Positions 9,326-18,616 of a stretch of 64,000 nucleotides of DNA are shown in pieces. Source of the stretch: an uncultured Granulosicoccus sp. (GTDB taxonomy: Bacteria > Pseudomonadota > Gammaproteobacteria > Granulosicoccales > Granulosicoccaceae); the NCBI GenBank assembly GCA_947495035.1, contig CANLXI010000001.1, positions 62,001 to 126,000 of the forward strand. The letters run 5' to 3'. Made by a program: the position numbers and the translations under genes. Positions within the stretch are counted from its first letter, which is position 1, and each line of letters starts with the position of its first letter. The notes beneath the pieces were generated by a model, which had not been told where the DNA came from, ran no database searches, and saw only the letters and a program-made list of their open reading frames with translations.

Positions 9326-9579
9326 TCCGTCATTTCGACGTCGCCGGATGTGACAGGAATCCGACATGGGGCTCGCGGGGTCGACTCGACGAACAGGAAT
9401 CTGGCGTTGTTTCCGAGCCGGGCGGCAGCAGCTGCCTGAACTTGAGTCTCAAGTAACATGAAGTAACCTGCTGCAAGGGCCATTTACGGGGGCGCGCCGA
9501 CAAACCGGCCTTGTGACTCGCATAAACTTTGCTTCACTCGGGTTCGGGAAGAACGCACGCTCGTTTACTGCAGGCCAGA

Positions 9580-11556
9580 ATGATTACAACTATCAGAAAA
9601 GCTGTCGACGATCTGCACAGCTCAGTGGAATCGGCAACGGCAAACAGTGATGACTTGCATGTCATGCAGGCTCGTTTGCGCGTCCTCGAGAATCAGAACA
9701 CCGAACTCGAGATGAGAGAGCAGGAACTGCACGATCAGCTTGCCAGTCATCGCGTTGCTCTGGCTGAACTGAAAGGGCGCAGTGCCGAGCTGATGAATCT
9801 GATCAACGAGCAGAAAAGCACCGAGAGTCGATACCGTCAGTTGTTCGATCTGGCACCGGTGGCCTATCTGGCCGTTGATGAAAACGGCTATATCGAGCAG
9901 GTGAATCTGGCGGCAACCTGTCTGCTGCGACAACCCAGCGTGCAGTTGATCGATACGCCATTTTCCAATTTCCTGGGGGAAGGCGATCACTCGCATCTGA
10001 ATGAGCATCTGTCGTCGGTTGCCGAAACACATCTTTCCCTGAAATGGCAGGTGAACCTGCGCCTGCGCAACGGTCTGTCGCAACGCGTCATGCTGGTATC
10101 CAGCTGTATCCGGGCCAGGCAGGCATCGAGATTGAAGTACCAGATCATGATCGTTGACATCACGCAGCAGTTGAATACCGAAAAGCTGCTGCGTAATGCC
10201 AACGACTATCTGGAAAAGCTGGCCCACCACGATCCATTGACCAATCTGCCCAACCGCACCATGTTCACCGATCGTCTGCAGTCTCTGGTGGCGCAGCGTG
10301 CCATGGAAAACGGCAAGGTCGGCATCATCTATTTCGACCTGGATGGGTTCAAGCCGATCAATGATACGCTGGGTCACCACATCGGTGATCAGGTACTGTG
10401 TCAGGTGGCTGATCGTGTTCGTCAGTACCTTGGCAGCAACGATACGATCGCGAGAATGGGCGGCGATGAGTTCACCATCATTCTGAGTAACCCGGTTAAT
10501 GAGTCGGCAGCTGTCGCCGTGGCGCAGAGAATTGCTCGTGTCATCAGCATGCCGATGCAACTGGCCGACAGTGAATTGAGTGTGACCAGCAGCATGGGCA
10601 TCAGTCTGTATCCTGATCATGCCTTGAGAATCGACGATCTGATCAAGGGCGCTGATGCTGCCATGTATCAGGCCAAGCAGGCAGGGCGTGATCAGGTGCG
10701 CCTGTTCAGCAGGGAGTCGGTGGACTCGTTCAGCCGTCTGTCGAAACTGGAAACCTGCCTGCCGCGTGCGGTGCTCGATGAGCAACTGGAGTTGCACTAT
10801 CAACCGATCTACAACACGGTGTCTTTGACCGTCGAATCCATCGAAGCGCTGATACGCTGGGATCATCCGGATCTGGGTATCATTTCACCCAACGAATTCA
10901 TCCCGCTGGCCGAAAAGTCCGACCGCATTGTCGAGATTGGCAGATGGGTGCTGGAAACGGCCTGCTGGCAGGCGAACGAATGGCGAAAACAGGGATATGC
11001 CAAGCCGATTGCCATCAATGTATCGACTCGCCAATTGCTCGAGCCGGATTTCGCATCCCAAGTGCAAAGAGCACTCGATTTCTACCAGCTGCCCAGTCAG
11101 GCGCTGGAAATCGAAATCACGGAATCGGCCATCATGATCGATCATCAGCGTTCCCGGGATACGCTCAGGCAATTGCAGAATGCCGGGCATATCGTCACCA
11201 TCGATGATTTCGGAACGGGTCACTCCTCATTGGCCCGGCTGGTACATCTGCCCGTGTCCAGGCTGAAGATAGACCGCATGTTCATCAAGGATCTGGATCA
11301 GTCCGAACAGATGCGCTCGGTGATTTCATCGATCATCACCATGGCTCATCGCCTGGACATGCGTGTCGTGTCAGAAGGTGTCGAGCAGGCCAGTCAGCTG
11401 GAATTCCTGTCCGCCAACCAGTGCGATGCGGTGCAGGGTTTCATGATGTCGCGAGCCGAGCTGCCCAGCGACATCTCGCGCCTGCTGAAACTGGACAACG
11501 AGAAAATCAGTGAACTTTGTCCAGATCTTCCGAGGCTTGGACTGACTCGGATCTAG
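9580..11556 (+). CDS. PAS-GGDEF-EAL cyclic di-GMP enzyme
   Basis: This 658-residue cytoplasmic protein starts with a coiled coil (about residues 20-85), followed by a PAS domain (about 90-210), GGDEF (about 220-390) and EAL (about 405-655). RMGGDEF is intact, but the position of the inhibitory RxxD site reads GSND, so product inhibition is probably absent. The phosphodiesterase residues look complete: EALIRW, NVSTRQL, ITES, DDFGTGHSSL, KIDRMF and EGVE. It could make or break c-di-GMP. There is no membrane segment. Its 3' end overlaps the convergent BLUF-CheB-CheR gene by 50 bases, which links it to the kai operon by position only. Confidence 0.93.
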   Translation: MITTIRKAVDDLHSSVESATANSDDLHVMQARLRVLENQNTELEMREQELHDQLASHRVALAELKGRSAELMNLINEQKSTESRYRQLFDLAPVAYLAVDENGYIEQVNLAATCLLRQPSVQLIDTPFSNFLGEGDHSHLNEHLSSVAETHLSLKWQVNLRLRNGLSQRVMLVSSCIRARQASRLKYQIMIVDITQQLNTEKLLRNANDYLEKLAHHDPLTNLPNRTMFTDRLQSLVAQRAMENGKVGIIYFDLDGFKPINDTLGHHIGDQVLCQVADRVRQYLGSNDTIARMGGDEFTIILSNPVNESAAVAVAQRIARVISMPMQLADSELSVTSSMGISLYPDHALRIDDLIKGADAAMYQAKQAGRDQVRLFSRESVDSFSRLSKLETCLPRAVLDEQLELHYQPIYNTVSLTVESIEALIRWDHPDLGIISPNEFIPLAEKSDRIVEIGRWVLETACWQANEWRKQGYAKPIAINVSTRQLLEPDFASQVQRALDFYQLPSQALEIEITESAIMIDHQRSRDTLRQLQNAGHIVTIDDFGTGHSSLARLVHLPVSRLKIDRMFIKDLDQSEQMRSVISSIITMAHRLDMRVVSEGVEQASQLEFLSANQCDAVQGFMMSRAELPSDISRLLKLDNEKISELCPDLPRLGLTRI

Positions 11557-14503
11557 TCTTGAGATCCCGGAACATGATCAGCACCCCCTGAGCAAGACCG
11601 CTTCCGGCTCGATAGGGGTGGATACCCACCTGCAGCTGATCGACGTTGTTTCTGCTGATCTCCCGGCTGATCGATTTGCCGATGGAAAGCACTCGCCGCA
11701 TGTCGCTCATCAGCTCCTTGTATTGCAGCTTGTGTGCAAGATCGACAAATGGCCTGCCGATATCGGACGGCAGCAGATTGACCGTCTGTGTTGCCACGTC
11801 GGTAAAGCGACGAATGCACAGTTCCGAATCGAGAAAGATCACGCCGAGATTGGTACTGTCGAGCAGATTGTCCAGATCGTGATTGAGATCGGACAGTTCA
11901 TGAATTTTCGTCTGGTATTCGAAGTTGACGGTGTACAGCTCCTCATTGACCGACTGCAGCTCCTCGTTGGTGCTCTGCAGTTCTTCATTGGCTGCCGAGA
12001 GCTGCTCGTTCACCGAGCGCTGTTCGTCATTGGATGATTCGAGATCATTGATGGCTGCCTGCAGTGCCTTCTTGGTCTCTTCCAGTTCGAGCCGCAGCTG
12101 ATCGACCTCACTGCTGCTGCTTGCCGTACTATCGATGTCCGAGTTGACGATCGTTGGCGAGGCGCTGGTGGCGGGACCGATGACCACCAGCGCATACTGT
12201 GCGCTACTTTCACCCAAGGGCATGTGCGGGATGACCTCGATATCGACCATGCGTTCACCCTGACCAACCGGCTTGCACCGCAGTTGCTTGTGGCTTACCG
12301 ACTTGAACTCCTTGAAGGCGCGGGAAATGGCGAAGGTCATCGACGGGCGCAGGCTCTCCGGAATCATCTTGGTGATGTCCAGTGTGGGTTCGCCGCGATG
12401 TACCTGCAGAATGCCGGCGGGGTCCGATATGACCATCATGACGGTTCGGGATCCATCCACCAACAGATTGGTGCTGCCGGTGTACTGGGACAAGGCATCC
12501 AGTGACAGTCTCAGCAGGTCGTTGCCTGGTGAATCGTTGTTCTTGACCTGCAGGGCCTGGATTCTGTGGGAAGGTTCACGCGTGACGTCGCGAAAACGTT
12601 CCACGGACAGATGCAGGGGCAGTCGCAGATTGCGCAGTTTCTTGTACTGATTCCATTCGCGCTGCACGGGATAGAACTCGCTCTGCAGATTGCCCAGTGT
12701 CTCGGACGGACCCAGAAACAGAATGCCGTGTACGTTCAGCGCAAAGTGCAGCATCTTGATGGCAATCTGCTGCAGGTCCGGCTGCATGTAGATCAGTACG
12801 TTACGGCACGTGACCAGATGCATGCGGGTGAACGGGGCATTCTTGATGAAGTTGTGCGGCGCGAAGATCACGTTTTCGCGTATCTTGCGCGAAATGAGGT
12901 AACCACCAGCCTTGCGGCTGAAGAATCGTGTCCGTCTCTCTTCGCTGACATGCTCCAGCGAGCGCTCGCTGTAGATGCCGGTGCTTGCGTGTTCCAGTGC
13001 CCTGCGTTCGATATCGGTTGCGTAGATCTTGAAGTTGATCTGCTTGTCCAGGGTCTCCAGCAGTTCAGTCAGAATGATGCCGATGGTATAGGCCTCTTCG
13101 CCGGTGGAGCAGGCAGTCACCCAGACTCGAAAGGTCTCTCCCGGCATGATCTCCGAGTTGATCAGCGGCAGTATGGAATCCTTGAGTTTTTCCCAGGCCT
13201 CGGTATCACGGAAAAAGCTCGTCACCGTGATCAGGATGTCTTCACGCAGCTCATCTCGTTCAGCCGGAGAGTTGCGAACGAAATCGATGTATTCTTCGCT
13301 GGTGGCCACGCTGGCCAGTACACGTCGGCGTTCGATGCGACGAAACAGCGTCTCGCTCTTGTATTGAGCAAAATCGACGTCGTTGTCTTCCAGCAGGGAT
13401 ACCACTTCGCTGACGTATTCGGCGCGTCTGGCCGGCCAGAGTACCAGCGAGTTGTGTATGTGATCGTTGCTGAGATTGTTGACGAATTCCGCGATATCGG
13501 CAGGTGCGAGAATCTGGTGAACCATGCCGGTATCGATGCTCGCAGTCGGCATGCCATTGAACTCGGCCGTGTCGGGACTTTGTGCAAGCACGACCCCACC
13601 GGCTTCGTTGAGTACCTTGGCACCTCGCGAGCCATCACTGCCGGTACCGGACAGGATCACGGCTATCGCGCGATCGCCGTATTCTCGAGCAACCGAGCGA
13701 AAGCAGATGTCGATCGGGAACTGAGGGCCCCGGCTCAGCCTGTGTTGTCTGCTGAGTACGAAGCAGCCGTTGGCCACTTCCAGGTTTTCACCCGGTGGAA
13801 TGACATAGATCTTGCGGGCCTCGATACGCATGTTCTCGGCGGCGGTACACACCTTCATCGTGGTGAGTCGCTGCAGGATCATGTCCATCATCGTTTCGGT
13901 TTCAGGAGCGAAGTGCTGAATGACGACGAAGGCTGCATTCAGCTCCGGTTTCAGGCTTCGTATGATCGACTGCAGCGGGTGCAGGCCACCTGCCGATGCC
14001 CCCATGACCACGACAAAGGGTGGTTTGATGCCGATGTCAGTGTCCTTGGAATCCGGTTGCAGCAGCTCTCTGTTGCCAGTCTTTTGCGACTTGGACATCT
14101 GATCGAGCATTTCCAGAATCAGCCGGCGTGATTCCGTTTCGGCAAACGCATTACCAACGGTGGACTTCATCACGTCTTCGATCAGGTCCTGAATCCGTAT
14201 ATCGGGAATTCCCGCGCCAGAGATGTTGAGCATGTCCCAGCGTGAAAAGCGGCGCTGCTCGATAGGTCCGAGTCTCAACGTGCGCAGAATATTCTGTCGC
14301 TGATCGTTGTCGATCGATGCGATTGCTTCATCAATGGCATTTTCGGGCCCTTCCAGGTACTGGAAAAAACGATTGTTCTTCCAGCTGAGGTAGCCCGTCA
14401 GCCCCAGTTCGCGATTTCTCTTGACGTACTCGTCATAGAGCTCCTTCAGCATGCCCTGATCGAAGGGGGTTTTCGCTTCACTGGCACATAGTATTGCAAT
14501 CAT
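11507..14503 (-). CDS. BLUF-CheB-CheR-PAS fusion, chemotaxis-type methylesterase/methyltransferase
   Basis: The ATG at 14503 gives 998 residues. A GTG at 14563 would add 20, but has no ribosome site and extends past the BLUF first strand. Domains: BLUF-like (1-95), CheB methylesterase (about 162-345), CheR SAM methyltransferase (about 365-630), a linker, a long coiled coil rich in EELQSxNEEL repeats (about 795-880) and a PAS domain (about 885-990). CheB keeps its catalytic Ser170 (GASAGG), His197 (IQHF) and Asp in GTGSDG; CheR has [13 protein letters not shown] and CRNVLIYM. The BLUF core keeps Asn30 and Gln48, but the photoactive Tyr is Cys6. CheB/CheR-PAS proteins usually act with a hybrid kinase; here a separate kinase lies just upstream. 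It is the last gene of the kai operon. Confidence 0.92.
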   Translation of the reverse strand: MIAILCASEAKTPFDQGMLKELYDEYVKRNRELGLTGYLSWKNNRFFQYLEGPENAIDEAIASIDNDQRQNILRTLRLGPIEQRRFSRWDMLNISGAGIPDIRIQDLIEDVMKSTVGNAFAETESRRLILEMLDQMSKSQKTGNRELLQPDSKDTDIGIKPPFVVVMGASAGGLHPLQSIIRSLKPELNAAFVVIQHFAPETETMMDMILQRLTTMKVCTAAENMRIEARKIYVIPPGENLEVANGCFVLSRQHRLSRGPQFPIDICFRSVAREYGDRAIAVILSGTGSDGSRGAKVLNEAGGVVLAQSPDTAEFNGMPTASIDTGMVHQILAPADIAEFVNNLSNDHIHNSLVLWPARRAEYVSEVVSLLEDNDVDFAQYKSETLFRRIERRRVLASVATSEEYIDFVRNSPAERDELREDILITVTSFFRDTEAWEKLKDSILPLINSEIMPGETFRVWVTACSTGEEAYTIGIILTELLETLDKQINFKIYATDIERRALEHASTGIYSERSLEHVSEERRTRFFSRKAGGYLISRKIRENVIFAPHNFIKNAPFTRMHLVTCRNVLIYMQPDLQQIAIKMLHFALNVHGILFLGPSETLGNLQSEFYPVQREWNQYKKLRNLRLPLHLSVERFRDVTREPSHRIQALQVKNNDSPGNDLLRLSLDALSQYTGSTNLLVDGSRTVMMVISDPAGILQVHRGEPTLDITKMIPESLRPSMTFAISRAFKEFKSVSHKQLRCKPVGQGERMVDIEVIPHMPLGESSAQYALVVIGPATSASPTIVNSDIDSTASSSSEVDQLRLELEETKKALQAAINDLESSNDEQRSVNEQLSAANEELQSTNEELQSVNEELYTVNFEYQTKIHELSDLNHDLDNLLDSTNLGVIFLDSELCIRRFTDVATQTVNLLPSDIGRPFVDLAHKLQYKELMSDMRRVLSIGKSISREISRNNVDQLQVGIHPYRAGSGLAQGVLIMFRDLKTRSESVQASEDLDKVH

Positions 14504-14574
14504 TGTCGAATGGTCGTATCCCTTTGCCCGGAATTCTTGCAAATCACCTGTACTTTCAGCCACCGCATACTAGG

Positions 14575-15651
14575 CTATTTTGCAGGTTTAGTTAAGCCGC
14601 TTGCTCGAGAAGAACGCTTGGGAATTTCCGCATGAACGACACTGCCAGTGCCGATTTCGGACTCGATCCAGATCTTGCCACCGTGTGCTTCGATGATCTT
14701 CTTGCTGGTCGCCAATCCGACGCCGGATCCATCGTGCGTGTCCCTGGAATGCAAGTGATTGAAAGGAATGAAGATATTCGAGAGGTTGGCCTCCGATATG
14801 CCCACCCCGTTGTCCGCGATGCGGATATGACATGACCGAGGCCCGGTTTCACAGCTGATGTGGACCTCCGGTTTTTGCTCGTTGTGGATGATGGCGTTAC
14901 CAATGATGTGCTGAAAAAATGTAACCATCTGCTGTACGTTACAGTCGATTGCAGGCAGCTTTTCGCGAGTCAGTTGCAGTCCGGTCCGAAAGATCTCATC
15001 AGCCAGATTGTCCAGTGCGTCATCCAGAACATCATCCAGGCTGATGTTGCTGGCAATGCGCTTGACGCGATCCACGCGGCTGTAATGCAGCAAGTCTTCC
15101 AGAAGGCGCTGCATGCGTGTCGTGGTCTGGCGTATCAGCTGGATATCTTCCATGGCATCGGCGTTGAGTTCGGCCGCATGGTCATCCAGCAACCAGCCCG
15201 TCAGCAGATACAGATTGCGCAGAGGGGAGCGCACGTCGTGTGAAACGATGGAGGCAAACTGTTCCAGATCACGGGTGGAGCGTTGCAGTTCACCCAGCAG
15301 GACACTTCGTTCGGATATATCCCTCAGCGTTGCGAGATAGGCAGGCTGCTCATCCCACTCGATGTCGACGATACGCATCTCGGCAAGGAGGGGCTTCTGA
15401 TCCGCTTTCAGGATTTCTATTTCCGTCTTTTCACCGATGAGGATGGGGTAACCGAAGGATTCCCCGGTCAGACGCTCGGCGGCATGTCCGAACAGCGACA
15501 CCGCCGCCGGATTCACATACTGGATGATGCCTTCGTGATCGATGACGACGATGCCATCCGGTGAGCTGCGAACCACGTTGTCGAAACGGGCTTCGGATGC
15601 TGCCAGTCTTTTCTGCAGCGCAGTTGTATCGATGTCGTCTTCCATGCGCAT
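14575..15651 (-). CDS. PAS-domain sensor histidine kinase of the kai operon
   Basis: This 358-residue soluble kinase has a PAS domain (about residues 12-125), HisKA with the phosphorylated His in SIVSHDVRSPLRN (about residue 146) and an HATPase domain with an N-box Asn in IIGNAIIHN, the G1 box ADNGVGI and the G2 box GSGVGLATSKKI. No transmembrane helix or signal peptide is present, so it senses something in the cytoplasm. The ATG at 15651 has AGGGC just upstream. It lies 71 bases after kaiC and 71 bases before the CheB/CheR gene. It lacks the KaiB-like sensor of cyanobacterial SasA. The receiver domain of the KaiA-like protein is a plausible phosphorylation target, which is inference. Confidence 0.92.
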   Translation of the reverse strand: MRMEDDIDTTALQKRLAASEARFDNVVRSSPDGIVVIDHEGIIQYVNPAAVSLFGHAAERLTGESFGYPILIGEKTEIEILKADQKPLLAEMRIVDIEWDEQPAYLATLRDISERSVLLGELQRSTRDLEQFASIVSHDVRSPLRNLYLLTGWLLDDHAAELNADAMEDIQLIRQTTTRMQRLLEDLLHYSRVDRVKRIASNISLDDVLDDALDNLADEIFRTGLQLTREKLPAIDCNVQQMVTFFQHIIGNAIIHNEQKPEVHISCETGPRSCHIRIADNGVGISEANLSNIFIPFNHLHSRDTHDGSGVGLATSKKIIEAHGGKIWIESEIGTGSVVHAEIPKRSSRASGLTKPAK

Positions 15652-15722
15652 GATGCCCTGCGAGTTGTCCAACCGAAGGGTCGGTCTGGTCCGATGATAC
15701 AGCCTGCGGATGACTTGCCGGA

Positions 15723-17237
15723 TCAGACGTCTTCGAACATTTCCTGCAGGCGTTCCGATTCCGGCGTCTGATGGAACTGCGGATTGCCTGTCAGAATGCC
15801 GGTGATATTGCGGAATGGCTTGCCGACGTGCATGCCCGACTCGTCGATACTGAATTCCCGGATTTCCTTTTCATGACGAGAGCCGCGCATCTTCAGGACG
15901 GCAATGCCGCGGCTGATCTCGCCGAACAGTTCGACATAGCGTAACAGGATGATGGTGTCGGTTACCGTCGAGATATGCGCTTCGGTGATCGAGGTGCCGC
16001 CCATGAGGGTAGGCGTCACGGATGTGAATACCCCGACGATTTCCTGCTGTTTGATGAAGGACGTCAGGCCGATGACGAATTCCCGGAAGCTCTTGGGAGT
16101 TGCACCGCGTTCCAGTGCCGAGAGGCTGTCGACGGCAATGCGTGTGGGCTTGAATTCCAGGATCGCTTTCTTCATCTCGATCAGATGTTCTTCAAGTCCG
16201 GTCGTCTCGGGATAGGTGCAGATGACCTGGAGTCGCTCTTCATTTTCCATCTGCTGGAAGTCGACTCCCCAGCCTTCGGCATTGCGGAACAATTGATCGC
16301 GGCTCTCTTCAAAGGCAAAGAACAGGCTGCGCTCGTCCTTGCCTGCACCTCCGATGAAGCTGGTGGCCATCAGGGTCTTGCCGGTGCCGGTGGCGCCCGA
16401 GATAAGTACGATGGAGTCGCGGAAGAATCCGCCACCGCACATGGTATCGAGCTTGTCGGTCCCCGAACTGATACGAACATGCGACGAGCGGTGATTCAGT
16501 TTGACGGTGGAAAGCGGGACACCCACGATGCCGCCATCGGCAACGATGCTGAAAGGATGCTCTCCCTTGCGATGGTCGGTGCCACGAAACTTCAGTATTT
16601 CCATGGTACGGCGCCGACTCTCGGCCTCGAGAACGTTGCGCAGGATGATGACATTGTCAGCCACGAATTCTTCGATGCCATGACGGGCAATGTTGCCGTA
16701 TTCCTGATTTCTTTCCACGGTCATCAGCGAGGTGACCTCCATCTTTTTCATCGCAACCGCGATGCGCAGCAATTCGCTGCGTACCACATGGTGGTCGTCG
16801 AACTTGCTGAAAATGGCGCCCAGTGAATCGATGGAGATCCGTGACGCGCCGGTTCGGTTCACGGCGTGTTCTATGCGAGCCAGCAGGGCGGCAAGATCAT
16901 AGTCGCCGCTGAGCAGCACCGGATCTTCAGGCTTCGGTGATGCATCGACAAACGCCCATTTACCGGCAGCTTCCCAGGCAGCGATGTCCCAACCGAAGCT
17001 GAGCATGTTCTGCCGAATATCATCGGGCGTTTCCTCGAAGGTCACGAATACACAGCTTTCGTCGTTCAGACGGATTCCACAGGCCAGAAACTGCACCGCA
17101 AACACCGTCTTCGAACTGCCGGCCGTGCCGGCCAGCAGGGTCGTTCTGCCTTTGGGGATACCGCCATTGGATATCGCGTCAAAACCGGTAATGCCCGTTT
17201 TCAGTTTGAGTATGGGACTCTGGGAATGAACCGTCAT
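15723..17237 (-). CDS. kaiC: Circadian clock ATPase/kinase KaiC
   Basis: This 504-residue protein has two tandem RecA-like domains, close to the 519 residues of cyanobacterial KaiC. CI has the P-loop GTAGSSKT (37-44) and the catalytic pair Glu68-Glu69; CII has GATGTGKT (281-288) and Glu310-Glu311. The CII phosphorylation site is kept as Ser423-Thr424 within HISTVTDTII, equivalent to S431/T432. In cyanobacteria the hexamer autophosphorylates under KaiA and dephosphorylates under KaiB. The C-terminal tail after the FRN motif is about seven residues shorter than in Synechococcus. The ATG overlaps the kaiB stop by four bases. It could also be a KaiC3-type timer and not a true circadian clock. Confidence 0.96.
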   Translation of the reverse strand: MTVHSQSPILKLKTGITGFDAISNGGIPKGRTTLLAGTAGSSKTVFAVQFLACGIRLNDESCVFVTFEETPDDIRQNMLSFGWDIAAWEAAGKWAFVDASPKPEDPVLLSGDYDLAALLARIEHAVNRTGASRISIDSLGAIFSKFDDHHVVRSELLRIAVAMKKMEVTSLMTVERNQEYGNIARHGIEEFVADNVIILRNVLEAESRRRTMEILKFRGTDHRKGEHPFSIVADGGIVGVPLSTVKLNHRSSHVRISSGTDKLDTMCGGGFFRDSIVLISGATGTGKTLMATSFIGGAGKDERSLFFAFEESRDQLFRNAEGWGVDFQQMENEERLQVICTYPETTGLEEHLIEMKKAILEFKPTRIAVDSLSALERGATPKSFREFVIGLTSFIKQQEIVGVFTSVTPTLMGGTSITEAHISTVTDTIILLRYVELFGEISRGIAVLKMRGSRHEKEIREFSIDESGMHVGKPFRNITGILTGNPQFHQTPESERLQEMFEDV

Positions 17238-17530
17238 GTTGTCTTGGGGTCTCCAGGCAGCGATGACTCTCGAATATCAAGCCCTCGGAGCAGGGACTTT
17301 CTGTCCGACAGGTCTCCGATGATTCGACGGCTCGGCGCCGGTGCTACCTTGATCAGTGTGGGGGTGGCCAGAACGAAGTCGTCCTCTGCCAGTTGCGGAT
17401 CGGCCAGTACATCGATCACCGTCAGCTCGAAATCGACATTATCGGCCAGCATCTGTTGCAGATTTTCGACAGCCGAGTCCGAGCGCGGCGAACGTCCGGC
17501 AATGAACAGCTTCATGATCAGTTTGCTCAC
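17234..17530 (-). CDS. kaiB: Clock protein KaiB
   Basis: The 98-residue protein is the normal KaiB size and carries LFIAGRSPRSD near residue 8, VIDVLADPQLAEDD near 38 and LATPTLIKVAPAPSRRIIGDLSDR around 54-77, the last being the fold-switching, KaiC-binding half. KaiB binds the CI ring of KaiC and counters KaiA. The GTG at 17530 gives the usual N-terminus; an ATG at 17515 would trim five residues. No strong ribosome site is seen, which suggests translational coupling to the upstream gene, whose stop is seven bases away. It overlaps kaiC by four bases. Confidence 0.96.
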   Translation of the reverse strand: MSKLIMKLFIAGRSPRSDSAVENLQQMLADNVDFELTVIDVLADPQLAEDDFVLATPTLIKVAPAPSRRIIGDLSDRKSLLRGLDIRESSLPGDPKTT

Positions 17531-17537
17531 TGCGCAG

Positions 17538-18464
17538 TTACTGATCGTGACCGGAAGCGGGCGTGGTCTCGTCCGCTGCAGCCAAGGGCGGGGTTGCCGG
17601 TATCTGCTTGCATTGCGACAGATAGAATGAGCACAAATGCCCGAGCATCCCGGTCAGCAGATAACGGGCTTCCTCGTTGTGCAGCCGCTGCTTTTCAGTG
17701 TTCATGACCCTGGACCTGATGTCTACCGCCAGGGTGTGGATGTTCACGATATCCCGTGGTGTGGCCTGGTAGCCACCCAGAGTGATGGCCAGTTCCCGGA
17801 TCTGCTGTGAAGCATTGAATGTCGTCTTGTAGCCGAGTCTTTCCATCGCCTTGTCCAGCATTCTGGAATATTCCTCTACTGCATACCGGTGTACCGCAGG
17901 ATGTTTGTCAATCAGTGGCTTGTTCGAGTGAGCGTCCGTGGACAAGGCAGAAGGCAGTTGTGCAGCGTCAGATTTCAGGCGTCGGATTTCACGTTCACGC
18001 TGAATGACTTCACGAGTCTGCTCGAGTTCTTCCAGCAGCCGATAGCGCTCGACAGCGTAGCGCAGCGTCTTGCAGATCAGGGCAGTGCTGTATTGCCCCT
18101 TCACCAGATAGTCCTGCGCGCCATGCTGGACAGCCTTCAGTGCGGTCTCTTCATCGTCCAGGCCCGAGACAACCACCACGGGAAGTCTGGTCTGTTCGGT
18201 GAACGCCTCGACAGTGGACAGCCCCTGACTGTCGGGCAGGGTCAGGTCGAGCAGGATGACGTCGAAATCGTGCCGTGCAAGTTCGCTCAGACCCTTGCGC
18301 ATCGATTGCGCCCACACCAGCTTGAACATGTCCAGGCCACGCAGCTGACGTTCCAGAATGGTGAAGTCGAGCGAGTCATCTTCAATGGCCAGTACCAGCA
18401 ACTCGTCAGCGAGAGGCGGTTGTTCGACCTGTGCTCGGGCAGAATGCATTGAATTCAGTGACAT
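17538..18464 (-). CDS. Receiver domain - KaiA-like C-terminal domain chimera (KaiA3-like)
   Basis: This 308-residue first gene of the kai operon has a CheY-type receiver (about 22-140) with Asp29-Asp30, the phospho-acceptor Asp73 in LLDLTLPD, Ser100 and Lys122. A charged helix follows (about 140-165), then a helical C-terminus (about 185-290). By recalled sequence, the latter resembles the end of Synechococcus KaiA: VNIHTLAVD (241-248) aligns with VEIHMELMD, and after nearly equal spacing (33 versus 34 residues) GHLCSFY (275-281) aligns with AHLCEMY. This would be the KaiC-activating helical bundle. Synechocystis KaiA3 has the same architecture. If wrong, it is a response regulator with an unknown helical output domain. 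The ATG at 18464 has GAGG unusually close. Confidence 0.8.
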   Translation of the reverse strand: MSLNSMHSARAQVEQPPLADELLVLAIEDDSLDFTILERQLRGLDMFKLVWAQSMRKGLSELARHDFDVILLDLTLPDSQGLSTVEAFTEQTRLPVVVVSGLDDEETALKAVQHGAQDYLVKGQYSTALICKTLRYAVERYRLLEELEQTREVIQREREIRRLKSDAAQLPSALSTDAHSNKPLIDKHPAVHRYAVEEYSRMLDKAMERLGYKTTFNASQQIRELAITLGGYQATPRDIVNIHTLAVDIRSRVMNTEKQRLHNEEARYLLTGMLGHLCSFYLSQCKQIPATPPLAAADETTPASGHDQ

Positions 18465-18528
18465 TACCTCTTTGGTACCTGCTGCGGAAACTCACGTCGA
18501 CGGCTCAGTTCACGTCAACTCGCCAGTG

Positions 18529-18552
18529 ATAAGGTAGAGATTGTACCTATCG
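18529..18552. promoter_or_regulatory. Imperfect inverted repeat upstream of the kai operon
   Basis: GATAAGGTA at 18529-18537 and TACCTATC at 18545-18552 form an inverted repeat with one base missing in the second arm and a 7-base centre. It lies 65-88 bases upstream of the operon's first start codon, a suitable place for an operator. It could equally be a weak hairpin after the SDR gene. No regulator is recognised. Confidence 0.3.
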
Positions 18553-18616
18553 ACTACACTGTATGCACCTGTTGCTTGCCACGATCTTGTTGATCACGGT
18601 CAAGCGGGGCTGGGGA

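Noticed and set aside
12566..14131. Plus-strand frame of 521 codons opposite the CheB-CheR gene
   Set aside because: Antisense shadow in GC-rich DNA; the minus-strand product has intact CheB and CheR active sites.
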